From assembly GCA_020080175.1 (NCBI GenBank), contig JAGHQL010000011.1:164185-228184 (forward strand): 64,000 nucleotides of DNA, read 5' to 3'. This stretch comes from Glutinoglossum americanum (lineage: Eukaryota > Ascomycota > Geoglossomycetes > Geoglossales > Geoglossaceae). Positions 44,045 to 56,800 of this stretch are shown here, piece by piece. The notes under the pieces were generated by a model. It was not told the origin of the DNA. It ran no database searches and saw only the letters and a program-made list of their open reading frames with translations. The position numbers and the translations under genes are program-made. Numbering within the stretch: the stretch's first letter is position 1; the number at the start of each line of letters is the position of its first letter.

Positions 44045-44596
44045 CACAATCTGGTGGCTGAGGCCACGTCCAAGCCGTATTTGCGTTTCCAAAAAAGAGA
44101 GAAAAGGTGCATAGATGGGAAACATGCAAAGCATTTTAAAGCCAGACTTGCTATTGTCATGTACGTACATCCACAAGAAGAATATATCTGGCACACGCTA
44201 GACTGCAGAGTTCGGCTCAACTTGCTTGGGTTAGAGAGATAATCACGTGATAGACATTCTCCTCTCAGGGCAAAATTTGGTCTCCTGGTGCTCGGGCCGA
44301 TTCCAGGTGCTACCCTCGGACGAGTCCCGGTGAGGCGTGTCCGCAGGAAGGGGTTTTGGTCAGGGGGTCACCCAGGTATGCTTCACGCGCTATATCCGGA
44401 CAACCAAAAGCACCTCCCATGATCCTGGTATTGAATCCCTGAGGAGTTACAACCCGCGTCCAAGGAAGCGGGAACGAATTATCGAGGCTCACTTAGTGTG
44501 AATGAAAAGTGTTTCATGGAGACATATATCTTCATGCGATAGCTCTGGTCTGCAATGCGATATCCGCCATCGAAAAGATCACGCGGAAAAGCATCT
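44045..44596. other. Convergent gap, MFS / GCN20
   Basis: 552 bases of 3' flank. No coding signal. Confidence 0.5.
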
Positions 44597-47494
44597 CTAC
44601 TGCGGTTGCACAACCCCGGCCTCGTTCGCCTGAGCCATGATTCTCTTCTTGTAAGCCTTGATATCGCCGGGGAACTGCTCCACTATCCCATTATCACAGA
44701 CCCACAGCGAGTTGCATACCATCTGCAACATTGTCACGTCGTGTGAAACCATCAACACTCCGCCCTGGAATTTTTGCAGAGCTTGAGCAAGAGCATCCAT
44801 CGCCTCGATATCGAGGTGGTTTGACGGTTCGTCGAGGACGAGGATGTGAGGGTTAGTGAGAGAGAGGCACGCAAATGCTACTCGGGATTTTTGACCCCCG
44901 GAGAGTAGCTCCATTTTCTGTAAACCTGTCATACCAGTAATGCCAAACCTGCTTCCAGTCAGCGCCGAATGGGATAACATAGTTGTTGGTATATATACGC
45001 TCCAAGATGCCTCCGATATTCCTCGTCAACCCGTCCCGGGAAGTTTTTTGCCATGAAGCCTACTGCACTCATGTTGAGATCCAACCCATCGACGTGATGT
45101 TGCGCAAAGAAGCCAATTCTTAACCGCGCGTTCCGGGAAACCCTTTGCCACTTAGATTTGATAATTAAAAAGCACTGACCGAGGCACTCACAGTCCACTA
45201 GTGGGTTGTAGGGCACCAATTAGAAGTTTAAGGACAGTCGTTTTACCAGCACCATTAGGACCAACAATGCCAATGCGAGAATCCAGCTAAGGGTTCCAAT
45301 AAGTATGTCGCTGCTATAGTTTATTTTTGGTAGTTTCATTCGTACCTGAACGTCCAAGTCAACATTCCTAAGTAGCGGTTTATCAGGGGCGTATCCGAAT
45401 GAAACTCCTAGAAGAAGTTAGCGGCTCACTTGCAGGTAGGTCCACGGATTTTAGAGTGCATGTATCAACAAGATCTCTCTTGTCTATACGCCCAGTCTAG
45501 TACCCATGTATCCTATTCATTATTGGCCTTGAGGTGCATACCGCTCATTTGGATGATCGGCGGTGAAAGCTTCTCCACATCCGGGAACTTGAAGTGTACT
45601 ATGTACTCATTCTCCGGAGGCTCAAGAACTGGCATCTTCTCAAGTTTCTTAATTCTCGATTGAGCCTCTGAGGATTTCGCTGCGTTATAGCGGAACTTAT
45701 CGATGAAAGCTATATTCACGGTCAACTTCAACTCACAGTGGTCAGATAGCTAATGATCCCACCTTGGAGATGAGCCCTGACGGCCATCTGATTCTCATAT
45801 TCCCTTTTAGCGGTCTTCCGCCGCTCCTCTTTCGTTGCATAGAATGAATCTGATAACCTTCATTAACCTATGCCTCACCAAAACTAGTAGAGGCCATACC
45901 AAAATTTGCTCCTTTGTAATAATCTAGGCGTTCTGAATGCTGGTGAATGATATCCGTAGCAACCTCGTTTAGGAATGCGCGATCATGAGATACGACTTGC
46001 TCCAGTCAGCAGAATACTGAACATGTCCAGGTTAAGCCCACAGACCTAGAACAGTACTTGGATATCCCTGGAGATAACTTGCAAGGTAGGTGATAGACGG
46101 GACGTCCAACATATTGGACGGTTCTGTTTGCAATGCGTTAGGAAATGCGAGGCCATTAATTCCGGTATTCACATAGGCATACCATCTAGCAAAAGTAGAT
46201 CAGGCTGACAAAATAATGCTCTCGCTAATGCTAATCTCATTCTCCAGCCTCCAGAGAATGTCTTCGTGGCATATTGCTGTCGCTCTTGAGAGAATCCCAG
46301 GCCTGCAAGAATACTAGCAGCCCGAGATTCTGCCTTGTCTGACTCCATCTCAGAGAGCTTAGCGTAGACATCACTCAGCGTGATATCAAGCTCCTCGCGA
46401 CGCTTGTCGAGTTTAACTGCATCAGAGGATGTGTCTGCGAGCGTTGAACGTTCTTGCTCTAAAACTCCTAGTTGTTGTGTGATTTTCTTTAGGTAACGTT
46501 AGCTAAGTCAACAATGCCATGTGCATAGACATACTTCTTGTTCAGCAAGTAGATGCTTCCGCCAGACATCAGCATCCAAAACCGCCTGAAGGGCAGGCGT
46601 ATCGTCTCCAGTGATCTACGAAATAGCACCAGTCAGTCATGGTTGCGGATAGCCCTGAGCTGTCCACCAGAGGCGCTCCCCCCACCAATAGGAATGGCAC
46701 ACCTCCTGTTCCACATGCAGAATCGTGATATGAGTGGGGATTGCCAGCTCTCGCCGGCTTAGAGCCCGTAGAAGTGTACTTTTCCCAATACCGTTTTGCC
46801 CAACCAGACCGTATCTCCTCCCATACGCCAGAGTCAGAGATGTATCACTCAGTATCCTCTTGCCGCCGATGGACACATCGACTCCATCAACTTTGATGTC
46901 CTTGCTCTTTTGCGCACCCACAGAATTTGTGCCTAGTTGTAGGGGATTAACAGACATGAAAAATTCCTCATATGACTGAGCTTCATTGGGCTTATCAATG
47001 AGTTTAGAGGCTTCATATTCAACATTTTTCATAACCTTCTTGTCTTGCTTAGCTCTAATCTTGCGTTCTGCTTTCTCCAGCTTCTTCCGGTCAACGCGAG
47101 ATTCTACTTTTCTAGTATTGGCGGATTCCAAATCGACACTCCCGCCTGCGAGGCCCAAGGTAGACGAGACATTTCGTTGAGAGCCAACCTGAAATGTCTG
47201 TTCTAGTTTCCGCGCCGTAGAGAATACCTGCTTCTGCTCGCCCTTAGCTGCGCTTAAGCTGGTGACAAACTTCTCAACCAGATTTTGAATTGAACTCTCG
47301 TTTTCCTGCGAGGGATCCCCCGATGCAGATACCAACAGCGCGGATATTGTGGAAATTGCCTCTGAAAGCGGCGTGGGTCCAGAGGCGTCCGAATTCGGAG
47401 AATAAGTGTTAGAGGCGTGGGTCAGATATCCCACCGAGTAGTCTGATAGGACTGAATCAATATTCGGGATACGAGTCTTGATTTCCGCCTCCAT
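44597..47494 (-). CDS. GCN20: ABCF ATPase GCN20 (ABCF3 type), many short introns
   Basis: Soluble twin-ABC ATPase that works with GCN1 on ribosomes to activate the Gcn2 kinase in amino-acid starvation. ATG 47494 starts [20 protein letters not shown], the typical ABCF3 start. The N-terminal GCN1-binding part ends in a basic helix ([20 protein letters not shown]). NBD1: Walker [10 protein letters not shown], signature [15 protein letters not shown], Walker B LLLLDEPSNMLD. Linker: YYKGANF then [20 protein letters not shown]2: [35 protein letters not shown] and the H-loop MVSHDVTM. C-terminus NEAGVVQPQ. At least eight introns, several under 60 bases (for example GTGTGC at 46702 and GTATGC near 46182). 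That is more introns than usual for this family in yeast, and no single ORF covers NBD1. Both Walker motifs are intact. Confidence 0.92.
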
Positions 47495-49263
47495 GATTAA
47501 AAAGCGTGTATTTCGCGTGTTCCTCTCTAATAACAGACCTAGTAGGTTTTCTAGCGCCGAGAAATTGTGGGTTCTATTAGAAACCCACAGACCGATGGCC
47601 TTGAAGTGAAAGTTCCAACAGACGTTTCGCCGGGGCGACCAATCAAACATGCCAGCTTTATTTTTATTTTTTTCATTTTTAGTTATCTACTCCGCGTCCT
47701 TGACGCGCGGGAAGAATCACCCATCGCGCACAAGGGAGGCCAATCTGATCGTCAATCTTCATCAAGATCGCTGTCAGCTGCATAACACTTGCAGCTACGC
47801 TGTATTGCTAAAGCACACGGTCTCCTTGCAGGCTCAACTCTCCAAGGGCAGCTGCTTGAAATACTAAGTTTACAGCAAATTGCCGTTGCAAAGCACCTCA
47901 CCATGTCGCGCAGATGCAGCCGTTTGCGTTGACTGATCAATACTATGGCGTCAACGGAAACAAACTTACAAAGTAGGATAGCTGCCCTGAAATATTAGTT
48001 GAACTAGGTTCTTCGTTGTCAATCGGTGTTGCTCCAGCATTACTGCTTGATTGGATTCACAAGCTTGTCCGTTAGATCGTTCTTGTTTAGGCCGCCAACG
48101 GTAGAGCAAAGCTCCCTTCAAGCATAGAAAGGATTTGTCGGCACTGGAGCGTCGCAGACCCTGATCAAACCGCCTTTAGCTTCAAATGGGCGGCCTTGTG
48201 GAGCGAAGAGTAGAGAGTTGTGTAAAGCGGCAAAGTTCCGACAAGTTCTCGTCGGTGAGCATGTATGTACTCGAACGGATCTGGTGATTTGGACTTATGG
48301 CCGGGTGCACGCGCTACGAGTGACACGGCGGTCTCAACATGCACTCAAGACCAAGACTGATATGTTCTCTCCGAGTAATTGAGGCTGCGGCTGCGGCTTG
48401 CCTAGAAGTTTGCAAATTTGCAGAAAGTGCTTGTTGCATACGGGACTTATGCTCCACGCACGCCAAGCAGGGAACAGGATGCCGGGCTCTGCCTCAGGGG
48501 CACCAGGTTTGCATCATGGCGTTGTGTTGATATTCTCTAGACCTGCTCGTGTTAATATTCGAAGCTCTTCGCACGGAGCCTTTTGCTTTTGTAGCGAGCT
48601 TCTCGGGCATCCCAGTCGAGTGGGTGGTCCGAAACAGGTTGTATTGTTTGGAGGTTCTTTTTTGATCCTGAGACGCGGGTCCTAAATTTCTCGAGTTGTG
48701 TTGCTGCCCTAACAGAAAACACGCTCAGTGGATGCCTCCAAAAGTTCAACGCTACCTCCTCCATTCGTGAAGCGAAACTTCCAGCCCTCCTGGAGGACCG
48801 AAAGAAAGCGGAGTTAATACGATCCAGCTGAATCCCCTACTGGATCATCCATTTCCGCTCAAGTGTGTCTGGAACTACCCAGGCGCACTTTCTTGGTTGT
48901 GTTTGGTTTGGGTCTCCTTTGGTCTGCTCTTCACGCAAGCTGTGCTCACGTCTTTGAACCGGATTCACGATGCTTATGAATTTCCTACGGCAATTCCCTC
49001 CAGTTTTGTGGTCTGCTAGTTTGATTCTCATCTAGAAGTGGTTTATCCTCACGATAAAATGCACACAGTGTCAACAGTAAGACCCCCTCCATCCCTCTCT
49101 TCTTCAGTGAAAGGTGCACAAGCGCGTCTCGATCGGTTACGCAAGTCTACCTTTAGTTCGAGGTGCAAGTCGTTGCTCTCGCGGTCCACAAAATCACCAA
49201 TTCAGAAGAGATCAATTTGATTTGATTTGCATGAATATCTAGCGACTGACTGGGTTTTCTTGA
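47495..49263. promoter_or_regulatory. 1.8 kb divergent intergenic region
   Basis: Between GCN20 (minus) and the large plus-strand gene. No supported gene. ATG 49059 followed by GTAAGA at 49077 could be a first exon (MHTVST) of the next gene, spliced to the acceptor at 49269. Confidence 0.5.
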
Positions 49264-52200
49264 ATGCAGCTCTGTGCGACTAGTACGGTCGGTATAGCAG
49301 CAGTCGGGTACTCCTTTGGTCGACCACTACGATCTACAAAAGCAAATTTGGGAACGAACAAGAGAAGGGCGGCGGCTGGCGATGACGAACATCACGATAA
49401 TGAACCATCCCAATTGTTGACAAGTTCATTATCTTCCACTGAACTAAAATCCCGACATCGGTTAACATCGTCCATTTCGTATCCACCATCTTCATCTAGC
49501 GGTACGGGAAGTGGGAAAGCCTATGATCTTGATAGGAACAGACATATATTAAGTGCTGAGCTGGATACATCGAACAAGTCGCTACATACAAACTCCGGGA
49601 CATACCAGTTGTTAGACCAAGACTCTATCGGATTCGATCAGAAAGGTTCCGTATCGTCAAGGCGGTCTTGGCTTCGAAGATTGTCAACGCTGTCCCAGAG
49701 TCCAAGCTTATCGTCCAGCCTTGGGCCTGCATCACCTTCAATAGCCTACTCTAACACGTCAAGTGCACCTATTCTCAACGCACGGCCTGCAACAAGCGCA
49801 GCTCCCTTGAGCCCCAACAAATTGGTAAAGCGTACCGCGTCACAACGCACCTCGAACCATAAGTCAGCTCTACCCCCGGGTACAAAGGCCCAGGTGCCTA
49901 CCCTGAGAAGGCCAGCGACAAGCCATCAGCGGTCAGCAACCCTGCAGCAACAGTATCTCCTCGACGGCGCCCAGGATTTCATAAAGGAATCGCTTCCGAG
50001 GCGAGATCACCTTCGTCGATTCGCTTCTAGCAAGAGTATCTTATCACCCCGCCAAGAAACTGAATGGCGTCGATATTTCGATCCTAGGCCTGCCAAGCTT
50101 GTAAAAGAAGGGCCTACGGCGAAGCGGAGTATCGCCGTGTCCCGCTTGACAGACCCGCCAATCAATCGGATTATTCCCAACCACCGACATCACCCGACAC
50201 TTCTGATGGCATCTGCAGTCAACGCTTGTCCCCAGGATGAAGATCAAGGATCTGATCACACTGCTGATTGCGATGATGACAGCATTCTTCCCGAATGTAG
50301 CAGACCCGCAACACCTCCGGTCTTTACTACTTTTCCAACATCACCTAATCGATCTTTGCCGTCTGATGAGCGGAAACCTGATCATCGGCCAAGGCGCTCC
50401 TTTTCAATCACGGACATGTTTTCTTCGGGTTCTCCTCCATCATGGGTCTCTAGATCGCGTAGCATACGACACAACAGATCTGGACGAAACGACGGGAATA
50501 CAGGCAAACGGCATTCATCTGCGCCACTATATTCAATGCCGAACCGAGTATCTGTGTCTGCCCATGCTGGCCCGAGTACACAACGAAGAAGCATTACAGA
50601 ACCTCACGCTTTTCGGAGAGAAAGCCAAACATCTCATGCAGACGGATCATTAATTGACTCGTTTTCCGCATGTTCACGAGGAAGGAACACATCGCCTCTA
50701 CGCCCTATGAATCGCTGCTCGGGATCCGACATAGACCTATCCGAGGCTCCATCATCACCGCCACCCCCAGCCTTATATTCAGATCCACTATCGTCACGAA
50801 GGAACAGCTTTTATGGGGGATCTATCCCTCCCTCTTCACCTCTTATATCTACATCCCGCCAAACTCATCGCCTATCATTAGTGGCCCCTTCAGATCGTGC
50901 TTCGACATTAGTTGGGTCAGATAGCGAAAACCGAGCATTTGGCTCTGGAGACGATGACGACATGGACTTCCAGAGTGAGACTGTCTTTGACTCACTGCGT
51001 ACGGGAGCAACTGGTAGTTCTTCTGGCGCTCGAGGTCCACGGATTGAGACAATCTTTGATGAGTCCCCACCAGCTGAGGCCGGTAAGAGAAAAGTAGTTG
51101 CCTTGGAAGATTTACTTCCTGAAGGCACTTTTAGGGACTCGGGAGCGCATACGTGGAATGGCATAGCGGAAGAGGACGAGAATATGTCAACGCCAGTTAG
51201 GGGAAGAAGCCACCCGCCCGAAGAAGATTTCTCTACTCCCATAAGAGCGAAAAGCGGGACTAGGGCCGGAAACGAGTTTCCATCATCCCCACCTGAGATG
51301 CCTGTGCCTTTGAGCCTTGGAAAGCTTGAATGGGATACTCATTACGCGGAACAAAACGATCAATGGTCTTTCGACGACGACGATGATGAAGATGATGAGG
51401 ACTGGAGCCGTTGCGGGGATGAAATAGAAGTTGGCAATCGACTTTCTAGTCCACAGTCTGGACGCACCCCCCAACTTAATTGTCGAGGCGTACTATCTGA
51501 CTCAACAAATCGTTCGCGAAGCCGCCACCGCGAGCATGGTGAGAGGGACGCTCGGAGCAGTCTATTCGACTGGTCTGAGCAAGCACCCGCTGAGAAAGGC
51601 CTGAAGGGCACTTCGCGGCCAAAGACTGTTCACGGCAAGCAGGATGCCGACGGTAGAGGTGGTCGGCCGACAGGTCGCCGAGCGCCAAGTGCACTTCACA
51701 TCAGAAGCCAGAGTGTACCTCTCATCCCCGATTCTACCGGCCAGCGCGAGTATGGGGGAATGACTGCGCGTTTTGGATCATTGGGTTTGGGTAGTAAGGG
51801 CGTGAGTGAAGATTGGAACGAGGATTTTGAGTTTGACGGGTTTGATGAGATTCCTAATGGAGACGGCTTTAGAGATGGCGAGAAACGGGATAGTGGATTT
51901 GCAATGGTCGTTCCTCAGGCTATAAAGGAGAGGCAGGCTAGTGTCCTTGGGCATCTGGGCCATGTCAAAGAATTTGCTCTGCTAGTAGAAGGATTGAAAC
52001 GATTACGGACGCTCGCAGTAGCAAAGCATATAAGAGACGGTCCATCATCAAATCTCTGGGATGAGGCAGATGCAATCATTGCCTTGGCAACTCTCAATGA
52101 CGACGACGAGGAACTTCTTCCTTCGCGGTCTCCGTCATCCCCAAGTTTCGGGTTTGACGGGTTTGACGATGACCTTCAGCCGTCCCCAAACGCGGGACGA

Positions 52201-52677
52201 AACCGGCGAAAATCTGTCTTGCTACCAGATGACGATATATTCGGCGGCAGTAATTCCGGAGGCACTGTGCAGACCATCGCACAACAGAACTCTAAATCGC
52301 CTTCACGACTCCAAGGCCACTCGCCTCCAAAAGGCGATCGACAAGATGCATCTGCCGTAGCGAGATCGCTTATGGAAACAATGCACCAAAGGCGTACTAC
52401 GTCCGATCCGGTACTAGGCACCATCTCTGCCAATCCTCAGAAGAAGATGCCTTTTGATACGACTACGCTCCGGGACTTAGTAGCGCACGTTGGCGCCTTG
52501 ACCCGGACTCTTGCCGATATAGTTCGAAACGTAGATAGTGCATCACCAAGTCCCACTCGAAGCCCGAAGCTCCCACCAACCTCATTGCCCGGTCATTTCA
52601 TCCCAGGTACCTCTCCATCGATGAGTAGGTCTCGCCTCCATGAAGTGCCAGCGACAACATTATCAGCGGTTGTCTGA
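49264..52677 (+). CDS. Large Ser/Pro-rich fungal protein with acidic DWNEDF motif
   Basis: One exon of about 1137 aa, possibly with a small upstream exon at 49059-49076. The first 700 residues are low-complexity, rich in Ser, Arg, Pro, His and Asn. An acidic run follows (FDDDDDEDDEDW). From about residue 840 there is a conserved-looking part: SEDWNEDFEFDGFDE, VPQAIKERQASVLGHLGHVK, then FALLVEGLKRLRTLAVAKHI, LWDEADAIIALATLNDDDE and a C-terminal helix MPFDTTTLRDLVAHVGALTR. Such WDEDF-type acidic motifs occur in septation-network scaffolds (Byr4, Cdc11/SnaD families), so a role there is possible. I do not see leucine-rich repeats or a GAP domain and leave it unassigned. It converges on DIS3. Confidence 0.7.
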   Translation: MQLCATSTVGIAAVGYSFGRPLRSTKANLGTNKRRAAAGDDEHHDNEPSQLLTSSLSSTELKSRHRLTSSISYPPSSSSGTGSGKAYDLDRNRHILSAELDTSNKSLHTNSGTYQLLDQDSIGFDQKGSVSSRRSWLRRLSTLSQSPSLSSSLGPASPSIAYSNTSSAPILNARPATSAAPLSPNKLVKRTASQRTSNHKSALPPGTKAQVPTLRRPATSHQRSATLQQQYLLDGAQDFIKESLPRRDHLRRFASSKSILSPRQETEWRRYFDPRPAKLVKEGPTAKRSIAVSRLTDPPINRIIPNHRHHPTLLMASAVNACPQDEDQGSDHTADCDDDSILPECSRPATPPVFTTFPTSPNRSLPSDERKPDHRPRRSFSITDMFSSGSPPSWVSRSRSIRHNRSGRNDGNTGKRHSSAPLYSMPNRVSVSAHAGPSTQRRSITEPHAFRRESQTSHADGSLIDSFSACSRGRNTSPLRPMNRCSGSDIDLSEAPSSPPPPALYSDPLSSRRNSFYGGSIPPSSPLISTSRQTHRLSLVAPSDRASTLVGSDSENRAFGSGDDDDMDFQSETVFDSLRTGATGSSSGARGPRIETIFDESPPAEAGKRKVVALEDLLPEGTFRDSGAHTWNGIAEEDENMSTPVRGRSHPPEEDFSTPIRAKSGTRAGNEFPSSPPEMPVPLSLGKLEWDTHYAEQNDQWSFDDDDDEDDEDWSRCGDEIEVGNRLSSPQSGRTPQLNCRGVLSDSTNRSRSRHREHGERDARSSLFDWSEQAPAEKGLKGTSRPKTVHGKQDADGRGGRPTGRRAPSALHIRSQSVPLIPDSTGQREYGGMTARFGSLGLGSKGVSEDWNEDFEFDGFDEIPNGDGFRDGEKRDSGFAMVVPQAIKERQASVLGHLGHVKEFALLVEGLKRLRTLAVAKHIRDGPSSNLWDEADAIIALATLNDDDEELLPSRSPSSPSFGFDGFDDDLQPSPNAGRNRRKSVLLPDDDIFGGSNSGGTVQTIAQQNSKSPSRLQGHSPPKGDRQDASAVARSLMETMHQRRTTSDPVLGTISANPQKKMPFDTTTLRDLVAHVGALTRTLADIVRNVDSASPSPTRSPKLPPTSLPGHFIPGTSPSMSRSRLHEVPATTLSAVV

Positions 52678-53884
52678 ACCAACAAAAAGCATGGCAGAGG
52701 CGGGCGCGCTAAGGCGACGACCATTACTAGACTTACTCATTCACCCCTCTTGATTCCTCTAGGTTCGAGCCAGGTGGGCTGGGGATTATTTTCTATCTCC
52801 TGTTGGTCTTGACTTCTACCGGGCGCTTTGGATCGCGCAATGTTCTGGGTCAAATTTTCTTTCCATTTGGTAAAGATTAACCTTTCCCTATGGCTAGTAA
52901 TTGTAACGTCACCCGGGCCTCTCCTTCCGCGCTCTCCATGTGTCAATATTAGCGCGCTGAAAATTTCTCTTGTTATTCATTCCCAAAAGTCATAATGACC
53001 GCGGATGAGCGAATAATGGTGCTACGAGTACACTGATGGTTAATGAAGGCAAATTTCGTCATACTCCCTTGTTTTTCCATCAATGTCTGCTTGTTTCAAA
53101 GGCCAACCAGCCGCTAGTTTTGTCCAAAGCACCGTCGGAAAGCTCAGTAAAAGCAGAGCAGAAAACAGAATTGTTTCGACAGTCTTCTGGATGTACATGA
53201 TCTTTCTTGTTCCTTGATTTCTCACTGTAATTTCTTCACTAGAGGTATTCTATTCCAGCGTCATCCACGCATCAGAATCGGTTTCCTTTCTCAGCTTTTT
53301 TTGCGGTGCATTGTTCTGGGGCGGGTTCCTTTTACTTGAAACTCATCAAACCTCATACTATGGTGCAGCCTCATCTCAGGAATAGAGCAGGCAAGAGGCG
53401 GGATCAGGCAGGTCATCAAACGTTTCTCGCGAGGAAATAGGAGAGGCCTTAAAGCTCAGATATCTGTCCCGCGGTCCGCACATACAACCCTATGCTGTTG
53501 CTGCTGTAGCTATCGCGAAAAAATGCATAATCAAATGAAAGCATGGTTAATAAAACTAAAAAAAAGTATATCTGTGCCCTATCGGGAGATCGACCTCTTT
53601 TACCTCATCCACTTCCTGCCTGCTCGCACGCCCAACGCATGTTTTCCCGGCACGGTAATGTACTCGGAAAAACTTACTGACCATGATTTTTCAAGATTTT
53701 ATAACAGTGAGGACACTCCGGTCCGTGTAGATGGGGACGATAAATCCACCCCTTTCGATGTCCCCTCTCTACTTTCCTTGAGAGAACAAGAGACTATAGG
53801 TGAATAGGAGGTAAACAATCACTGCCCCAGATTCTTCCAAGCATTTAAACGACTATATCGCATTCAGCTATGGCAGATCTATCT
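52678..53884. other. 1.2 kb convergent gap
   Basis: 3' flanks of the large Ser/Pro-rich gene and DIS3. ORFs such as 53523-53807 have no support. Confidence 0.55.
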
Positions 53885-56800
53885 TTACAAACTACTCCCC
53901 GACCTAACGAGCTCCAATCGGACCTTGCGTTTCCCTGTTGATTCCTCCTTCTGGTCACTAATCTTAACCACCACCTTCTCGAACAAGACTATCGTCTCCG
54001 TCCGAGAGCCTGCCGTCTTCAGGACGTAGTTCTCACCGTCGAACGTCGCTTCTGGCTCCGGCACGGCCAAGTCTCCCAGGCGAACCAAGCTCTCAATGCC
54101 GAATCGAGGGACAAATACGGTGAAGCCGTTTGAAAAAACTTTCATCACGTATCCTTCCTCTTCGACGATCCGGCCCTTGAGTGCTTGTCCAACGTAGTAC
54201 TCAATACTCGCCCTAGCAGCCATCTGAGCATTTCGGTGGCGGGCGTTAATGTTTTTACATACGTCCTCCAGTTTACCTTTACTATGGAGACTAGAGTCGA
54301 GTTGTTCGTAATTTATTGCTGCTGCGAGTTGACGGTGGGCTACTATATCTGCATACCGCCTTATAGGGCTAGTGAAATGTGTATAGATTTCACTTGCGAG
54401 TCCGTAATGGCGGTACTCCGAGAAAGTTTGTGTTCCCGAGCAGAAGTATTCAGCAGACATCATGCACCTTGTTGCCATAATTCGGACAAGTGTGTTGAAA
54501 AAAGGTTCCTTCGGATCAACGCACGTATCCAGAGAGTCGGCTAGGGCTCTAGAACTGTCCGTACGAAGCTCAAGACCTCGCCTAACCTTCAGCTGATTTT
54601 GCAACTCCTGAAAGTTAGAAGCTGGCGGAGCGCTGTGACGTCTAGTTGAATTTTAGCGATGTACCAGAACCAAGAAATAGATTGAAGCCTACCTAAGCAT
54701 CGCAGTCTGAGGAAAGGCATTATAGATCTTGCCAGCCACGCTAATATTTGCAAGCAACATGAATTCTTCAACGAGAGAGTTGGTATCTAGTTGCTGCTTC
54801 ACTTCCACGTCAACTGGATCTGAAGCCTCGTTTTCAATCTGCACCTTCACCTCTGGGCTGGCCAGGTTCAACGCGCCCGCATCCATACGCTTCTTCCGTA
54901 GCTTTTTCGAGAGCATCAGCAAAGTCCTCATACTGACTGTAAGTTGATCTTTTTGTGACATATCATCAATCCGTCTCTGGGCTTGATCATAGCTGAATGC
55001 TTCCCGAGAGCGGATGACCGATTTGGTGAATATAACATCCACAACGTCAGCGTCTGGGGTCATTTCCCATATGGCTGAGAAAGCGAATCGCTCAACGTAA
55101 GGTTTCAAAGAGCATAGGTCAGTGCCCAAGAGCATTGGAAGCATGTCGATTCGTTTATCGACTAGGTATACCGTAGTCCCTCTTCCGCTGGCCTCCGAGT
55201 CCATGGCATTATCTGGTTTGACAAAATGCGTGACATCCGCAATATGCACGCCAACTTCTACATTGCCATTCGGAAGTAGTCGGGCGTGTAACGCATCGTC
55301 AATGTCCTGGCAACCTGGTGGATCGATGCTGCAGACTAGTAGGTCTCTGAGATCCCTGCGGTCTTTCCAGCTTAGTTCGCTTTTATTTACGGGGACCTTC
55401 CAATCGTGACCTTCCTTAGGCAGACAGTCCAAGACTGCCTTGGGGAAGGGCCGGTATTGGACATCATGTTCAAGCAGTAGTGCTTCGGTCTCTGCCTCTT
55501 TAGTCTCCAACTCTCCGAGGGACCTGACAAAATGCCCTATTGGGTACCGGGAATCACGATCCCAAGAGTCGATAGTGACAAGTACCCGCTTCCCTAGAAG
55601 CTCTCGAGCTTGCCGAGTGCGTACCCGAATTTTTGGAATCCGCTTGTCCATAGTAATCAAGAAGACTGTCTGTTGTCTTCGGCCTTCGCTGGTTGACAGG
55701 CTCACAGAAGTTGTATCCACGTGGCCAACATATTGTCGCCAGTTCCGTTTCACAATCCCAACAACCCTAGCTGTAGGCTGAGGATATCTTTCTATGCTCT
55801 TACCTTGAGTTTTTTTAGCCTCCTCTACAAGGGCTCTTTGCTCTTGCTCCGTGACCACGGCTTCCTGCTCATCAGCATCTGCATTTTCATTCCGATTCAG
55901 TGCCTCTTCTTCAATTATTTTAGATGATGGTGCCTTCCACTGGTCCTTCGGCAGCACTTCAACGACAACAGCATCGCCCTGAACCGCCCGGTTCATGTTC
56001 TCACGGCCCAAAACAACAAGTGCTCTTTCGAACGCTGGGACACGGATAGATCCTTCCAGGTAATTATAAGGCGATACGTTGAATAGCCCTTGATGAAGAG
56101 TCCCAGCTTTAACCCCGGTTATCATCTTTGATTTTGTAAAGTACTACGGAAGTAAGTTTCCGATCGATAGTGTGCGTGAAGTACGCCAAACCTCTGGATA
56201 AAGCAGTGCCCCATGAGATGCTCTGGCATCTTGTCCCTCCCGAAGTTCATTGATCATATCTAAAAGCAGGTCTGCATCGGCAAGTCCAGAAACATAATCA
56301 TGCACTGTCACAAACGCGGCCGATAAGCAGGTGATCAAATGCCCGCTATAGAGGTAGTTCGACGGTATCGCTGGGCCTTACAAGAGCAAGCTTCTATTCT
56401 GGCCTTCCGTGCTTTCTGCAAATTCTCCTTGTCATCGCTGAGCATCACGATCGACGGACATCTCTTCGTCCGTCCGGCAGCTTTCATAGCTTGCTGGAGA
56501 TGTTCGCCGTACCATTTGACCGCACGCCTCACTGCTCGATCATTGCGATCATTGATCGTCTCGCCGGGGTCTCTAACCACATAGGTTTCCAGACGGAAGT
56601 CATTAAAAAAAACATAAAATCGTTTCTCCTCGCTCTTCGTAAGTCCAACCAAACGGTTGTACAAGGGTATCGATCGGTTCCGTAGCTCCTCAAGAACTGT
56701 CTGCAGTATAATCACGTCATAAAAGGCAGAAGTCTGTTCGAAGAGATCCATGCCACTGAGGAGGGCGTTCGTATCAGGCACCAAATAATGGCCATTTGGA

